Positions 17,738-27,227 are shown, numbered from the stretch's first letter. The stretch is 33,542 bases of DNA from Alphaproteobacteria bacterium (GCA_028599125.1 JAQRMX010000027.1:1-33542); one strand, 5' to 3'. The notes: a model not told the origin generated them from the sequence alone. A program made the numbers and translations.

Positions 17738-17814
17738 TGGTCGGAGCGGCGGGATTCGAACCCACGACCCCTTGTCCCCCAGACAAGTGCGCTACCGGGC
17801 TGCGCTACGCTCCG
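17738..17814 (-). tRNA. tRNA-Pro (anticodon GGG)
   Basis: The reverse strand folds as a complete 77-nt cloverleaf: acceptor CGGAGCG/CGCTCCG, anticodon stem CTTGT/ACAAG with loop CTGGGGG (anticodon GGG), T arm GTGGG-TTCGAAT-CCCGC and an encoded CCA end. The discriminator base is A. The first base pair, C1-G72, is the one typical of bacterial tRNA-Pro and supports the identity. Confidence 0.97.
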
Positions 17815-17963
17815 TCCTTCCTTCTGACTTTTATTTGCAAAATTCAGGATAAAAATCAATGAGGAAAACTATAAAAACAGACAACCAAATACACAAGATC
17901 CCCTTCGCCCAAGGCTAAATAGTAGAAAAATATGGAACATAACACCTAACTCCAGTTATAAAA

Positions 17964-18527
17964 TTAACCCTGATCAAGAAATGCACGGGTCTCTTGCAAG
18001 GAAATCAAAACTTGCCTGAGATCAGTGAGCAAGGCATCCGGCAGGCGACTCTCCCTAGAGGAAACAGTCTCTTTTGCACCAATGTTACTCCCTGCACAAG
18101 GAAGAAAAACGGACACAGGTCCAGTATCTTCTCCAGAACAGATATCTTCGCAGGCCTGTTTAACTTCCTCAATGGAAGAGGGGACCACAAGCTCGCTTTC
18201 CTCAACTTCACGATCGCAATCATCTCCCTCTTTCCAGCACCCCACAACATATGACAACCCCCGCTCCTTGAGTATTTTCTGGACACCTTTTATCGTATAA
18301 CCTTCAGAGTGAAGCAAAAAATGGATGCCACGCAGCAGCTCAATCTCATCGGGACGGTAATAACGACGTCCACCGCCACGTTTCATTGGTTTTATCGCTG
18401 TAAACTTACCTTCCCAGAATCGCAAGACATGCTGCGGTACGCCAAGATCTCCAGAGACCTCGGATATTGTCCGGAACGCCTCCGGTGCCTTAGCCTTCAA
18501 AAGGTGATCCTGACTCATCCCTGTCAC
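17964..18527 (-). CDS. MerR family transcriptional regulator (ihfA-linked type)
   Basis: The 187-aa protein begins with a MerR winged-helix domain (about residues 18-85): [25 protein letters not shown], the very conserved [20 protein letters not shown] and [16 protein letters not shown]. The C-terminal half is acidic, low in similarity and has no metal-binding cysteine pattern like MerR itself. This type is found next to ihfA across alphaproteobacteria, and its target is not known to me. It overlaps the end of ihfA by about 30-40 nt depending on which start is used: GTG at 18527 or ATG at 18518, the latter with GGAT 10 nt upstream. The large overlap makes co-translation with ihfA likely. Confidence 0.88.
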   Translation of the reverse strand: MTGMSQDHLLKAKAPEAFRTISEVSGDLGVPQHVLRFWEGKFTAIKPMKRGGGRRYYRPDEIELLRGIHFLLHSEGYTIKGVQKILKERGLSYVVGCWKEGDDCDREVEESELVVPSSIEEVKQACEDICSGEDTGPVSVFLPCAGSNIGAKETVSSRESRLPDALLTDLRQVLISLQETRAFLDQG

Positions 18528-18846
18528 GATCCGAAGCCGCTATCCCTCTCGAAATAACAGAATTCACACGCTTCCTGAGCATATTACTCGGCTTGAAAAC
18601 AAGAACCCGGCGGGGCGTGATCGTAACTTCTTCACCAGTCTTGGGGTTTCTCCCCACGCGTGCTCTCTTCTTACGCACAACGAAGGATCCGAAGAGAGAA
18701 AGTTTGACTGTCTCACCTTCCTCCAAACGGGAAATCACTTTTTCAAGAAACTGCTCAACAAGCGAAGCAGATTCTTTCCTGGAAAGACCAACTTCCTTGT
18801 AAACAGCATGACTCAAACTGGCCCTCGTAACCGATTTTTCGCCCAT
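18490..18846 (-). CDS. ihfA: Integration host factor subunit alpha
   Basis: IHF-alpha pairs with IHF-beta to bend DNA sharply at specific sites, shaping the nucleoid and assisting transcription and recombination. The 118-aa protein has the HU/IHF core: [56 protein letters not shown] with the RxGRNPKTG arm, and [20 protein letters not shown]. The C-terminal tail past residue 100 is Asp/Arg rich and overlaps merR. The track ORF starts at 18876; the ATG at 18846 has AGAAGG 9 nt upstream and gives the usual N-terminus. The order plsX-fabH-ihfA-merR is the standard alphaproteobacterial one. Confidence 0.93.
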   Translation of the reverse strand: MGEKSVTRASLSHAVYKEVGLSRKESASLVEQFLEKVISRLEEGETVKLSLFGSFVVRKKRARVGRNPKTGEEVTITPRRVLVFKPSNMLRKRVNSVISRGIAASDRDRDESGSPFEG

Positions 18847-18962
18847 TAATGAACGCCTTCTCAAACTCTCTCTCAAAAGATCTGACGCTAAAGCATCAGA
18901 ATAAATCAGTCAACTTTCTAAAAAAAATTCTGTTTTTTAAATGAAGGAACAAAGGGCAACAA

Positions 18963-19940
18963 TTACCAGCGAAGCAGGGCTGCTCCCCATGTAAAACCGG
19001 CACCCATCGCTTCCATAAGAATGAGGTCTCCGGATTTAAATTTTCCCTCATCACGCGCGACACACAATGCAAGCGGAATGGAAGCCGCAGACGTATTAGC
19101 ATGCTGCGAAAGCGTCATGATGACTTTCTCACGAGAAAGGGACAGCTTGCGTATCATTGCATCAATAATACGGTAATTCGCCTGATGTGGTACAAACCAA
19201 TCAATTTCTTCAATAGTAAATCCACTTTCGTGGAGAGTTTCCTCAACAATGTCCGAAAGCAAGATCACAGCGTGTTTGAATACATCCCCTCCCTGCATGC
19301 AGACATGCCCAACCGTCTGTGTCGTTGATGGTCCACCGTTAACATAAAGCTTATCCCTGTAGCGGCCATCTGCACGCAATTTGGTAGCTAATAAACCCGG
19401 ATCGTTCCTTGTACCCGGCAACTCAACAGCCTCGAGGACAAATGCACCTCCTCCATCTCCAAACAAGACACACGTCGAACGATCCTGCCAATCAAGCAGA
19501 CGTGAAAAGGTTTCAGCCCCGATGACTAAAGCGCAATGAAAAGAACCAGAACGCAGATGGGCATCTGCTGTTGCCAAAGCGTAAATAAACCCCGAGCAAA
19601 CTGCCTGAATATCAAAAGCTGCCCCTTGTCTAATCCCAAGGTTGGCCTGCACTTCAACAGCTGTAGATGGAAATGTATGGTTTGGCGTAGTCGTTGCCAG
19701 TATAACCAAATCAATCCAGGAGGCGTCCACACCTGCATCAGAAAGCGCACGACGCGCAGCGATGGTTGCAATATCAGCGGTAGTTTCACCCTCTGCCGCA
19801 ATACAACGCTCCCGGATACCGGTACGCTGTCTGATCCAGGCATCACTTGTATCAACAGATTTTGACAACTCCTCGTTGGCCACAACACGCAACGGAAGAT
19901 AAGAACCGCATCCCCTGAATAATGACCGTATAATCATCAC
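18963..19940 (-). CDS. fabH: 3-oxoacyl-ACP synthase III (FabH)
   Basis: FabH starts fatty-acid synthesis by condensing acetyl-CoA with malonyl-ACP. The 325-aa protein contains the thiolase-fold catalytic triad: Cys115 in IQAVCSGF, His252 in VPHQANYRI and Asn282 in [28 protein letters not shown] near the N-terminus and [13 protein letters not shown] at the end are also typical. Length is normal. Its start overlaps the plsX stop by 4 nt, so the two are translationally coupled and link fatty-acid and phospholipid synthesis. Confidence 0.97.
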   Translation of the reverse strand: MMIIRSLFRGCGSYLPLRVVANEELSKSVDTSDAWIRQRTGIRERCIAAEGETTADIATIAARRALSDAGVDASWIDLVILATTTPNHTFPSTAVEVQANLGIRQGAAFDIQAVCSGFIYALATADAHLRSGSFHCALVIGAETFSRLLDWQDRSTCVLFGDGGGAFVLEAVELPGTRNDPGLLATKLRADGRYRDKLYVNGGPSTTQTVGHVCMQGGDVFKHAVILLSDIVEETLHESGFTIEEIDWFVPHQANYRIIDAMIRKLSLSREKVIMTLSQHANTSAASIPLALCVARDEGKFKSGDLILMEAMGAGFTWGAALLRW

Positions 19941-21001
19941 GAAGTAACAACAAGACCCGGCTGACCGGAAGATGACTTTCCATGGTAGCAGGCAAGATCA
20001 CTCTCTATTTTAGCAAGAAGACCATTACGGACCATATCATGCCCTAGACGCACCGCACTGGCAAACGCCCTTGCATCTGCACCTCCATGACTCTTAATGA
20101 CAATACCATTCAAACCCAGAAGGATGCCCCCGTTCATACTGCCAGTGTCCGTAAGACCCCTTAGCTCTCTGAAAACCGGATAGAACAAGATATCCGCCCA
20201 ACGGAGCCACAAAGGCTGCTTTTTCCATATGTTTTTCAGTTGAGTGCGAACGAAACGGGCAACACCTTCAGCAGTCTTGAGCGCAATATTTCCTGAAAAA
20301 CCCTCCGTTACAATAACATCAACATATCCCATGCACAAATCACTGCCCTCAATGAAGCCCGCATATGTTATCGGCAATTCTGAATTCTTTAAAAGCTGGT
20401 GCGCTTTCCGGATCTCATCAAGACCTTTAGCCTCCTCAACGCCAATGTTAAGCAAGGCCAGACGGGGCTGTTCAACACCCAGAAGAGCACGCGCCATCGC
20501 TTCCCCCATAAGCGCAAATTCAACCAATTGCTCCGCAGTTGCCCCAATGGTCGCACCGGCATCAAGCAGAATGCTCTTTTCACCCAAAATGTTCGGCAAA
20601 GTTACAGCTATAGCGGGACGATTGATAGTGGACATCGTTTTCAGGCAAAAAAGAGCCATCGCCATCAATGCCCCTGTATTGCCGGCAGAAACCGTAGCAT
20701 GAGCCTCTCCCTTACGAACGGCATCAAGCGCCAGCCACATACTTGAACGCCAGCGACCACGACGCAGTGCCTGGCTCGGCTTGTCCTCCATGCCAATCAT
20801 CACATCCGTATGAATCAGACGGCTGGAACGCGCAAGCTCGGGACAGGGTTCCAGAAGCGGTTTGATTTGCGTCTGATCCCCACAAAAAATAAAGCGCAAA
20901 GAAGGGTTTTCCTGCAAAGCCAGCATGGCCCCGGAAATAACAATATCTGGAGCATGGTCACCGCCCATTGCATCCAATGCTATCACGACATTCTCTGACA
21001 T
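19937..21001 (-). CDS. plsX: Phosphate acyltransferase PlsX
   Basis: PlsX converts acyl-ACP to acyl-phosphate, the donor for glycerol-3-phosphate acylation by PlsY. The 354-aa protein has the family start [64 protein letters not shown] and the C-terminal [30 protein letters not shown]. The track ORF runs to 21253, but those 84 extra residues are hydrophobic, aromatic-rich and unlike PlsX. I chose the ATG at 21001 by homology, although its ribosome-binding site (ACGGTAG) is weak. rpmF and the YceD/DUF177 gene, common neighbours of plsX, are not upstream here. Confidence 0.95.
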   Translation of the reverse strand: MSENVVIALDAMGGDHAPDIVISGAMLALQENPSLRFIFCGDQTQIKPLLEPCPELARSSRLIHTDVMIGMEDKPSQALRRGRWRSSMWLALDAVRKGEAHATVSAGNTGALMAMALFCLKTMSTINRPAIAVTLPNILGEKSILLDAGATIGATAEQLVEFALMGEAMARALLGVEQPRLALLNIGVEEAKGLDEIRKAHQLLKNSELPITYAGFIEGSDLCMGYVDVIVTEGFSGNIALKTAEGVARFVRTQLKNIWKKQPLWLRWADILFYPVFRELRGLTDTGSMNGGILLGLNGIVIKSHGGADARAFASAVRLGHDMVRNGLLAKIESDLACYHGKSSSGQPGLVVTS

Positions 21002-22168
21002 AGCTACCGTTACAGACGGTATAAACGCCTGCCCTGCCGATGATGGGGACAAAAAAACCTTGCCATCCTCTTGCACGTTCTCTCCAAACAGCAAAAATCC
21101 GGTCCGAAAAGATTTGCTCCGAAAAAAAAACCACGAAAAAAAACCCACAAAGAGAAAACCTAAAGTACACGAAACAAAAATGCGCTTGATACGGATAAAG
21201 AGAAAAACAGGAAGCAGACGCTCACACACTCCCCTTCCGGATTCAAACACCAAAGACTCAAGAACGATCAGAGACTAAAGATAGCAATCTACAATTTTTA
21301 ATCGGCTGACAAATTTTTTATTTCCCATATCGCTCAGAGGAGTTTCATTTATTATTTCACTTCGTCCTCGTCTATTCAACGAATTTTTAACTTCATCCTG
21401 GCCTTGGAATAGAAAAAGCACTGAAATTACGTAATAAAAAGCATGTATAAATGACGCGAAAACAGCCCTGGAGGCAGGAAAATCCTTCTTGAAATAAAAA
21501 GCTCCAATTTCTTCTATCTGTCTCACGTTAGCTTGTCTCCGTACACAATGTTTGCCCCCTACAAACACACTTTCTCTGGAAAATGAAGCCGTAGAGACCG
21601 TCTCACTGCACAGCAGGAATAACAAGGGAAAAACAGAAACTCCTTAACTTAATTATAAAGATAAATATCCCTCTGTAGCCTGTCCGGAATTATATAATTT
21701 TCCTTTCCCGTTCAAGGATACTGCCCTACGGAAAGAAAAAACATTACACAAATCAAGGAGAATCAAGATCCATTTTCGAATCACGTTCTCCTGAAACAGT
21801 GCCTCCCACAGGGACGGAAGCCATGATAGCAGAAAGGGGAAATCGCCTACGAAAATCAAGACTGAATAAGTCGGAATCCTTCTCATTAAAGCAAACGGTG
21901 CAACATACGAAAGAAATGGCATCCATATGTTGCAAATGCCAAAAAAACAGCTTAGACTTTTCGGATTGTTCAGTGCTCGATTCTGGGACACAGTATCCGG
22001 AGAAGTTTTTTTATCCGGAGGAGTTTTTTTGTGCAAAGTTTCAAATTATCTGGAGAAAAGTCAGGGTAAGTATGTTTAAAATGGTTCGGGTTCAAGGTGA
22101 TTTCATTAAAATAGCCTGTAAAATCTTCAGATTTAAGAAATATTCATGGTTAATCAGTGAGGTTTAAT
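21002..22168. other. Gene-free region between divergent plsX and bamE
   Basis: About 1.17 kb separate the two start codons. Minus-strand ORFs at 21275-21625 and 21653-22036 and plus-strand ORFs at 20925-21278 and 21799-22167 show no recognisable motifs and are biased by composition. In many alphaproteobacteria a YceD/DUF177 gene lies between bamE and plsX; I find no trace of it. An 18-bp tandem duplication (TATCCGGAGAAGTTTTTT, second copy with one change) lies at 21994-22029. Confidence 0.5.
21994..22029. repeat. 18-bp tandem duplication
   Basis: TATCCGGAGAAGTTTTTT (21994-22011) is followed directly by TATCCGGAGGAGTTTTTT (22012-22029), one base different. It lies about 140 nt upstream of bamE and is probably a slippage product. 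Confidence 0.7.
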
Positions 22169-22612
22169 ATGCTATTCCTTGGCCGTAGAGTTTTCTTGGC
22201 TACCGCCCTTTTTTCTCTGTTTATTTTCTTACCGGCCTGTCTGGTACGTAACAATGTAACGCGCCACGGCTATATCATCTCATCTGAGGCACTTGCACAA
22301 TTGCAGGTTGGTTCAAGCAGGAAAAAAATTGATCTCGTGATGGGGACGCCCTCCGTTAAAGTTGGAAACCATACCTATTATTATATTTCAGAACTGAGAG
22401 AAGACAGAATCTTTTTGGGACCAAAGATCCTGAAACGTCAGATTCTCGCGGTGTATTTCAACGATAATGACCGCGTCGGACGAGTGGCTAATTACGCCTT
22501 ACAGGATGAATTTGTCGTTGACTTCATAAGTAAACGTACGGTTGAGGAAGGCGAAGAATTCAATTTCGTGCGTGATGTCCTTTACGGAGCAATTTTAGTT
22601 CCCAAAATATAG
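22169..22612 (+). CDS. bamE: Outer-membrane protein assembly factor BamE (SmpA/OmlA lipoprotein)
   Basis: BamE is a small lipoprotein of the BAM complex that inserts beta-barrel proteins in the outer membrane. The 147-aa protein has a basic start, a hydrophobic stretch and the lipobox LPAC, giving a mature N-terminal Cys near residue 24. The SmpA/OmlA domain follows: ISSEALAQLQVGSSRKKIDLVMGTPSV, then HTYYYISELREDR and ILAVYFNDNDRVGRV. The GTG at 22157 used by the track is possible, but the ATG at 22169 has GAGG about 6 nt upstream. The gene is divergent from plsX, a neighbourhood known from other alphaproteobacteria. Confidence 0.92.
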   Translation: MLFLGRRVFLATALFSLFIFLPACLVRNNVTRHGYIISSEALAQLQVGSSRKKIDLVMGTPSVKVGNHTYYYISELREDRIFLGPKILKRQILAVYFNDNDRVGRVANYALQDEFVVDFISKRTVEEGEEFNFVRDVLYGAILVPKI

Positions 22613-23084
22613 CTTGAGTAGTTTTAGTAATGGAAAGAAACTGAGAATAAATCATCCTCTAACTCAAGAAAAACAATAAATCGCGCGCTAAAGATCTGTT
22701 AGAAAATGGTTAGTGGGGGCACGGCTCAAATCTCTTCTCGAAGGAAGATTTTTGTTCCTCTTTTCTCTTTTTCTTTTACAAGGAAGTAAAGAATTATTCG
22801 TTGCTCATATCATATGCTCATCGCAAACCTGAAAAGTTCAACTGGCACAAGCATACGGGACCCTTTCGATATTTACAAACCCTTCAAACCTTTCCCTCGT
22901 TCACGATAATCATCTCACTTAACAGAAAATCGAACCCGATTCGGCACATAAAGAACATCAGCTTCTGGAAAATGACTACATCTCTAAGGATGAAAAACAG
23001 GATTATCACAAGAAAACCTGAAATAAGACGAGTTCGCCGATAGAAAAAAAACAAGCGAGAGCAAATTGAGCAGAATAAAAAACC
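22613..23084. other. Gene-free gap between convergent bamE and nusB
   Basis: The 80-aa plus-strand ORF at 22801-23043 is basic and low-complexity, with no recognisable motif. A terminator-like hairpin (22729-22753) is listed separately. Nothing else is recognised. Confidence 0.5.
22729..22753 (+). terminator. Possible intrinsic terminator after bamE
   Basis: AATCT-CTTC and GAAG-GA-AGATT form an imperfect 9-bp stem with a 2-nt bulge, followed by TTTTTG. It lies about 120 nt downstream of the bamE stop. The stem is AT-rich, so it would be a weak terminator. Confidence 0.3.
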
Positions 23085-23563
23085 TCAGCAAGCGAGTTCC
23101 AATGGACGATGTATGCGTGCAATCGTATCGAGCACGCCATTAACTACACCAACTTCTCCACTATTAAAAAAATCGCGCGCCAATTCCACATATTCATCAA
23201 GAATCACACGAAAAGGAATATCCGATCGCTGACATAATTCATAAGTCCCTGCCCGCAAAATCGCGCGCAAAATTGAATCAATGCGCGTCAATCTCCATCC
23301 TTCCGCAAGATAACGGTCAATAACCGGGTCAAGGTACTGCTGCTCATGAATAACACCTCGCAGTACAGATTCAAAAAAACAGTATCATACACTCCCGTTT
23401 GAGTATCGCTCTCTTCATCAGACCAATGATGAGGACCAAAATCGGCAATCACCTCATTGATCGGTGTGCCTGCAATATCCATCTGATAAAGAGCCTGAAC
23501 GATATACAAGCGTGATAAAGATCGCGTATGCAACTTACCAAGATCTTTTGTATTTTCGCGCAT
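23085..23563 (-). pseudogene. nusB: Transcription antitermination factor NusB, frameshifted at a T7 run
   Basis: NusB binds S10/NusE and boxA RNA to promote antitermination on ribosomal RNA operons. The track shows two fragments. The 5' ORF (23288-23563) begins RSLSRLYIVQALYQMDIAG, as in NusB; the 3' ORF (23085-23291) has IDSILRAILRAGTYELCQRSDIPFRVILDEYVELARDFFNSGEVGVVNGVLD, the NusB C-terminal core. Between them, reading on from TTTTTTT (A7 at 23373-23379 on the plus strand) in the -1 frame gives FFESVLRGVIHEQQYLDPVIDRYLAEGWRLTRID, which is normal NusB sequence. One extra T restores a single frame of about 159 residues. This may be a real mutation, a sequencing indel, or a run bridged by slippage. 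The gene starts 7 nt after ribH. Confidence 0.85.
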
Positions 23564-23570
23564 CCTAATC

Positions 23571-24008
23571 CTAATTCCTCAGTTGACGATAAAGCTCGGC
23601 CATATCCAACGCAGTCTGTGCCGCAAAACCGCCCTTGTTCTTACCGTTAACACGTGCGCGCATATAAGCCTGATTGGCGTTCTCAACAGTCAAAATTCCG
23701 TTCCCAAGCGCCAGTTTTCTGGAAACAGCAAGATTCATAACAGCGCGGGCAGACTCACAGGCAACAATATCATAATGTGATGTTTCTCCACGAATAACAC
23801 AACCAAGCATGACATAGGCATCATAATTTGCATTTTCCGAAGCCATAGCCAGTGCGATGGGAATCTCCAGCGCACCCGGTACGGCAATGCGATCGAAACA
23901 GGCACTGGATCGCTGTATAACCCTGATAGCTCCTTTGCACAATTCATCTGCAATATCATTATAAAAACGTGCTTCAATGAGAAGAACACGTAAACTCTTC
24001 CTGTTCAT
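23571..24008 (-). CDS. ribH: 6,7-dimethyl-8-ribityllumazine synthase
   Basis: RibH condenses 5-amino-6-ribitylaminouracil with 3,4-dihydroxy-2-butanone 4-phosphate, the product of RibB, to lumazine. The 145-aa protein has the family features RVLLIEARFYNDIADEL, VPGALEIPIAL, GCVIRGETSHYDIVACES with the catalytic His, and GILTVENANQAYMRA. Length is normal. It lies directly upstream of nusB, as in many alphaproteobacteria, and 381 nt downstream of ribB. Confidence 0.96.
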   Translation of the reverse strand: MNRKSLRVLLIEARFYNDIADELCKGAIRVIQRSSACFDRIAVPGALEIPIALAMASENANYDAYVMLGCVIRGETSHYDIVACESARAVMNLAVSRKLALGNGILTVENANQAYMRARVNGKNKGGFAAQTALDMAELYRQLRN

Positions 24009-24389
24009 TCTCCTTTAAATCCCTTCAAATCATCTATCCCTTGATTATACACCCAGGAAAACTTCCTTAACATTGAGGCGGACAATGATCCTGGTTATCA
24101 GAAAAGTAGCTATCCAGACCTTATAGCTTCCTTATTGAATCTGTATAAGAAAATGACTCCACAGAGATTTTACAGCAACCTTATTGAAAAATAATAAGCA
24201 CACCATAACGCGCTGTACATCTTTAGGCTTCCGGAAGGGGTAACCCCATCAGCCTTCATCAAGACTTCATCCGAAGTGAATGAAAAAATAAACCTCCTGA
24301 CCTACTTCAAAAAAGTGCCAATATCCACGCTGTCCAAGAATTCATGGATTCAGATTTTAAATACCCCCAGCGCGGGTCGCAATCAATTG
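24009..24389. other. Gene-free gap between ribB and ribH
   Basis: I looked for an FMN riboswitch and did not recognise its conserved core. No supported ORF is present. Since ribB here lacks the GTP-cyclohydrolase-like second domain found in many relatives, this 381-nt gap could be what remains of that domain; translated frames are broken by stops and gave no convincing match. Confidence 0.45.
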
Positions 24390-25085
24390 CTATATACTCC
24401 TATCGCCGCCCTGCAGGCGCCGGTAGGAAATCAGATCGGCTATATTCCCTATTTTCATACCGTGATGCCGTGAAAATGCGATCAGATCCGACAGCCTTGC
24501 CATACTTCCGTCCTCATTCATGATTTCACAAATCACGGCAGCAGGCGTCAAATGAGCTAGAAATGAAATATCTACAGCAGCTTCTGTATGACCGGCACGC
24601 ACAAGAACTCCCCCATCACGCGCAACAATCGGGAATACATGACCGGGAACCATGATATCACCCGGCCCCTTGGACGGATCGATCGCTACTGCTACGGTGT
24701 GCGCACGATCATAAGCAGAAATTCCGGTGGAAATTCCATGGCGCGCTTCAATTGAATCCGTAAATGCCGTTGTATGGTTTCCTGAGCGATTTCTCTGAGA
24801 GACGGGATATAGATCAAGCTCCGCGGCACGCTGTGCCGAGAAGGCCAGACAAATCAGACCGCGCCCATATTTACACATGAAATTAATAGCTTTTGGAGTA
24901 GCCATCTGTGCAGGAATGACTAAATCGCCTTCATTTTCACGATCCTCAGCGTCAACAAGAACAAACATACGCCCTTCACGAGCTTCCTCAATGAGGTCCA
25001 AAACAGACGAGAAGGGGGGGCCCGATTCACTCTCTTCTTTCCCAGCACTCTCTGAGGTATCTTTTCTTCCTGTTTCACATTTCAT
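24390..25085 (-). CDS. ribB: 3,4-dihydroxy-2-butanone 4-phosphate synthase (single-domain RibB)
   Basis: RibB turns ribulose 5-phosphate into 3,4-dihydroxy-2-butanone 4-phosphate and formate, feeding RibH. The 231-aa protein has the active-site loop DAEDRENEGDLVIPAQ, FMCKYGRGLICLA, ARHGISTGISAYDRA, PGDIMVPGHVFPIVARDGGVLVRAGHTEAAVD and CEIMNEDGSMAR. About 25 polar residues precede the domain. It stops right after the RibB domain (KIGNIADLISYRRLQ), where bifunctional RibBA continues into GTP cyclohydrolase II. No ribA domain is found in this window. Its start overlaps the ribE stop by 4 nt. Confidence 0.95.
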   Translation of the reverse strand: MKCETGRKDTSESAGKEESESGPPFSSVLDLIEEAREGRMFVLVDAEDRENEGDLVIPAQMATPKAINFMCKYGRGLICLAFSAQRAAELDLYPVSQRNRSGNHTTAFTDSIEARHGISTGISAYDRAHTVAVAIDPSKGPGDIMVPGHVFPIVARDGGVLVRAGHTEAAVDISFLAHLTPAAVICEIMNEDGSMARLSDLIAFSRHHGMKIGNIADLISYRRLQGGDRSI

Positions 25086-25690
25086 TGCCGGAAACCAATC
25101 AATCTTGCCACATAGCGCGCAAAGGGATCCACTTCAATATTTACCCTCTGACCAGTATAACAATCGCTCCAAACAGTCACTTTCATCGTGTGCTCGATCA
25201 GATTGACACCGAAAGACTTTTCATCAACTTCATTAACTGTCAGGGAAACACCGCCAAGTGCTATGGAACCTTTAACGGCCAAAAAAGGAAGCAATGCCAA
25301 AGGAGGGCATAGCGTAAACCGCCAGGACAGACCATCACGCCACCGCTCTACAATATCTGCGATCCCATCTACATGCCCCGTAACCAAATGCCCACCAAGT
25401 TCATCTCCTGAACGAAGCGCCCGTTCCAAATTAATCTTTCGCCCGACGCTCCATGCACCCAGCGTGGTCAATGAAAGTGATTCATTGGAAACATCCACTT
25501 CAAACTCGCACCCTGGATCCCTTGCTCTGAAAGCCACAACCGTAAGACAGACACCATCGCAGCTTACCGAACATCCGAGAGAGAAACTTTCCGCTGCATA
25601 AGCAGAGCGGATACGAAAATAACGCCCTCCCCCTGACTGGACTTCAACAGCTTCAACAACACCAATATCAGTGACAATACCGGTAAACAT
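25082..25690 (-). CDS. ribE: Riboflavin synthase (alpha subunit)
   Basis: RibE dismutates two lumazines into riboflavin and the RibH substrate. It has two lumazine-binding barrels: MFTGIVTDIGVVEAVE with SVSCDGVCLTVV in the first (about residues 1-90), and GHLVTGHVDGIADI with GSIALGGVSLTVNEVDEKSFGVNLIEHT in the second. The track ORF begins at 25717; the family nearly always starts at MFTGIV, so I use the ATG at 25690 (202 aa), although neither start has a strong ribosome-binding site. The stop overlaps ribB by 4 nt. ribD lies upstream on the same strand across a 385-nt gap. Confidence 0.93.
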   Translation of the reverse strand: MFTGIVTDIGVVEAVEVQSGGGRYFRIRSAYAAESFSLGCSVSCDGVCLTVVAFRARDPGCEFEVDVSNESLSLTTLGAWSVGRKINLERALRSGDELGGHLVTGHVDGIADIVERWRDGLSWRFTLCPPLALLPFLAVKGSIALGGVSLTVNEVDEKSFGVNLIEHTMKVTVWSDCYTGQRVNIEVDPFARYVARLIGFRQ

Positions 25691-26075
25691 AAGAGGCAAA
25701 CCCGTTGACTGTAGCATAAAGATGCATCTTGAACCAAAGAAGATACTCTAACAGCAGCCTTTCCACCACCCTAATGAATAAGTTGAGAATCAGAAAAATG
25801 AAAAGAGCTCCACCACAACAAGCCCATCCTGTCACGAGCAAATTAGGAAAGCATCCTGCTGATGTGGCACGTTTCCTCGCAAATTCTGAAATGGCTTCAC
25901 CTCCTCAACAGAAATCAGGAGCACAAGCCATACACTCTACTTCTTTTTTGTGGCACATACTGAATCTGAAACGAACACCTCCCTATAATCCGGAAAAATG
26001 CAACCCTTTCCTAATCAGCGCCCATCTTTTGATTGATAGATCATTTTAAACACCACATCGATCTAAATAGAGTGC
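25691..26075. other. Gene-free gap between ribD and ribE
   Basis: The plus-strand 106-aa ORF at 25729-26049 uses a TTG start without a ribosome-binding site, is antisense to the operon direction and matches no family I know. Neither strand gives a recognisable product. Such a long gap inside an otherwise overlapping rib cluster is unusual. Confidence 0.4.
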
Positions 26076-27227
26076 TCAAATCCTTTTGACATACCTTCGT
26101 AGTGTATCTTGTCCCAAGGCACGCGTCTCAGAAAGACTATAGCTCCGGTTCTGCGCCACAAGCTCCGGGCCAGCCACAGTAAAAGCAGGTAGCCCGCCGC
26201 AATCAATTGCAATATTACCCTCAATCAAAATGATTTCATCTGCCTTTTCGGAGGTAAGAAAGGAGTGGGCCAAAGAGGCCCCTCCTTCTACTAATAACCG
26301 AGTAATCCCTTCATTAGCCAGTAAACGCAGAACTGAATCAAGATCAAGTTTTCTCTGTTCTGTCTGTTTCGCCATGAGAACCCTGACTCCCTTTTCAGTA
26401 AAGGGCAATGTCCGCTCAGAAGAGAAACACTGTCCCGTGACAATCCAGCTGGGTGTCTTCCCGGCGGTCTGAAACAACCGAGAGGACAAGCCCGCGTTCA
26501 AATCTCTATCCAGAACAATACGCACAGGCGATCGTCCCTCAGTACCGGGGATTCGGCAAGTCAGTTCAGGATCATCGGAAGATAGTGTTCCGGCACCAAC
26601 CATAATTGCATCAGCTTTTGCTCTCATGTGATGCACATAGCTATCTGCAATGCCTGCCGTGATACGTAATGGATGATTGCCTGCCCGAGCAATTGAACCA
26701 TTACGACAATGAGCCAGTTTAAGCTGTACAAAGGGCCGTTTTTCTAAAACACGTCGAAGATGACCTATATTCAGCCTATGTGCCGCAGCTTCAAGGACGC
26801 CCTGCTCAAGCGTAATTCCGGCGGCAAGAAGACAAGCATGTCCCTTCCCATTGACCCTCGGATCAGGATCAGACATTGCACTGACAACCCGTCCTATCCC
26901 AGCAGAAATAATTCTGTCGACACAGGGTGGCGTACGACCATAATGCGCACAAGGCTCCAACGTAACGTAAAGGGTTGCCCCCCTCGCTGATTCTCCGGCC
27001 TCTCCCAGTGCGACACTCTCAGCATGGAGACAACCGCCGGGCTGTGTCCAGCCCCGTCCCAAAATGCGTGGAGGAACTGTAGCCATATCCACAATCATGC
27101 AGCCGACTGATGGGTTCGGCCAGACACACCCCAAGCCATGTTTTGCAAGGCACAATGCTTCCGCCATGTAGTGTTCATCTTCTGATGCACTCACAACGCT
27201 GCTGTTTACTATCAGTTCACGCACCAA
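26076..27227 (-). CDS. ribD: Bifunctional pyrimidine deaminase/reductase RibD
   Basis: RibD carries out the second and third steps of riboflavin synthesis: deamination of the pyrimidine and reduction of the ribosyl side chain. The 383-aa protein has an N-terminal zinc deaminase domain (HAES with catalytic Glu, PCAHYGRTPPC with the Cys ligands, WPNPSVGCMIV) and a C-terminal NADPH-dependent reductase domain from about residue 160 (PFVQLKLAHCRNG, ADAIMVGAGTLSSDDPELTCR, RLLVEGGASLAHSFL). Length is normal. The start is uncertain: the track uses TTG at 27227, and GTG at 27224 or a later GTG are alternatives; none has a strong ribosome-binding site. nrdR, often found between glyA and ribD, is absent. 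Confidence 0.95.
   Translation of the reverse strand: MVRELIVNSSVVSASEDEHYMAEALCLAKHGLGCVWPNPSVGCMIVDMATVPPRILGRGWTQPGGCLHAESVALGEAGESARGATLYVTLEPCAHYGRTPPCVDRIISAGIGRVVSAMSDPDPRVNGKGHACLLAAGITLEQGVLEAAAHRLNIGHLRRVLEKRPFVQLKLAHCRNGSIARAGNHPLRITAGIADSYVHHMRAKADAIMVGAGTLSSDDPELTCRIPGTEGRSPVRIVLDRDLNAGLSSRLFQTAGKTPSWIVTGQCFSSERTLPFTEKGVRVLMAKQTEQRKLDLDSVLRLLANEGITRLLVEGGASLAHSFLTSEKADEIILIEGNIAIDCGGLPAFTVAGPELVAQNRSYSLSETRALGQDTLRRYVKRI

Noticed and set aside
21002-21253. 84-residue N-terminal extension of plsX in the ORF track
   Set aside because: Aromatic-rich and non-homologous; PlsX begins at the [14 protein letters not shown] region.
24009-24389. FMN riboswitch in the riboflavin cluster
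   Set aside because: The conserved core segments of the RFN element could not be found in this gap or in those before ribE and ribD.
25729-26049. 106-aa plus-strand ORF in the ribD-ribE gap
   Set aside because: TTG start without a ribosome-binding site, antisense to the operon, no recognised domain.
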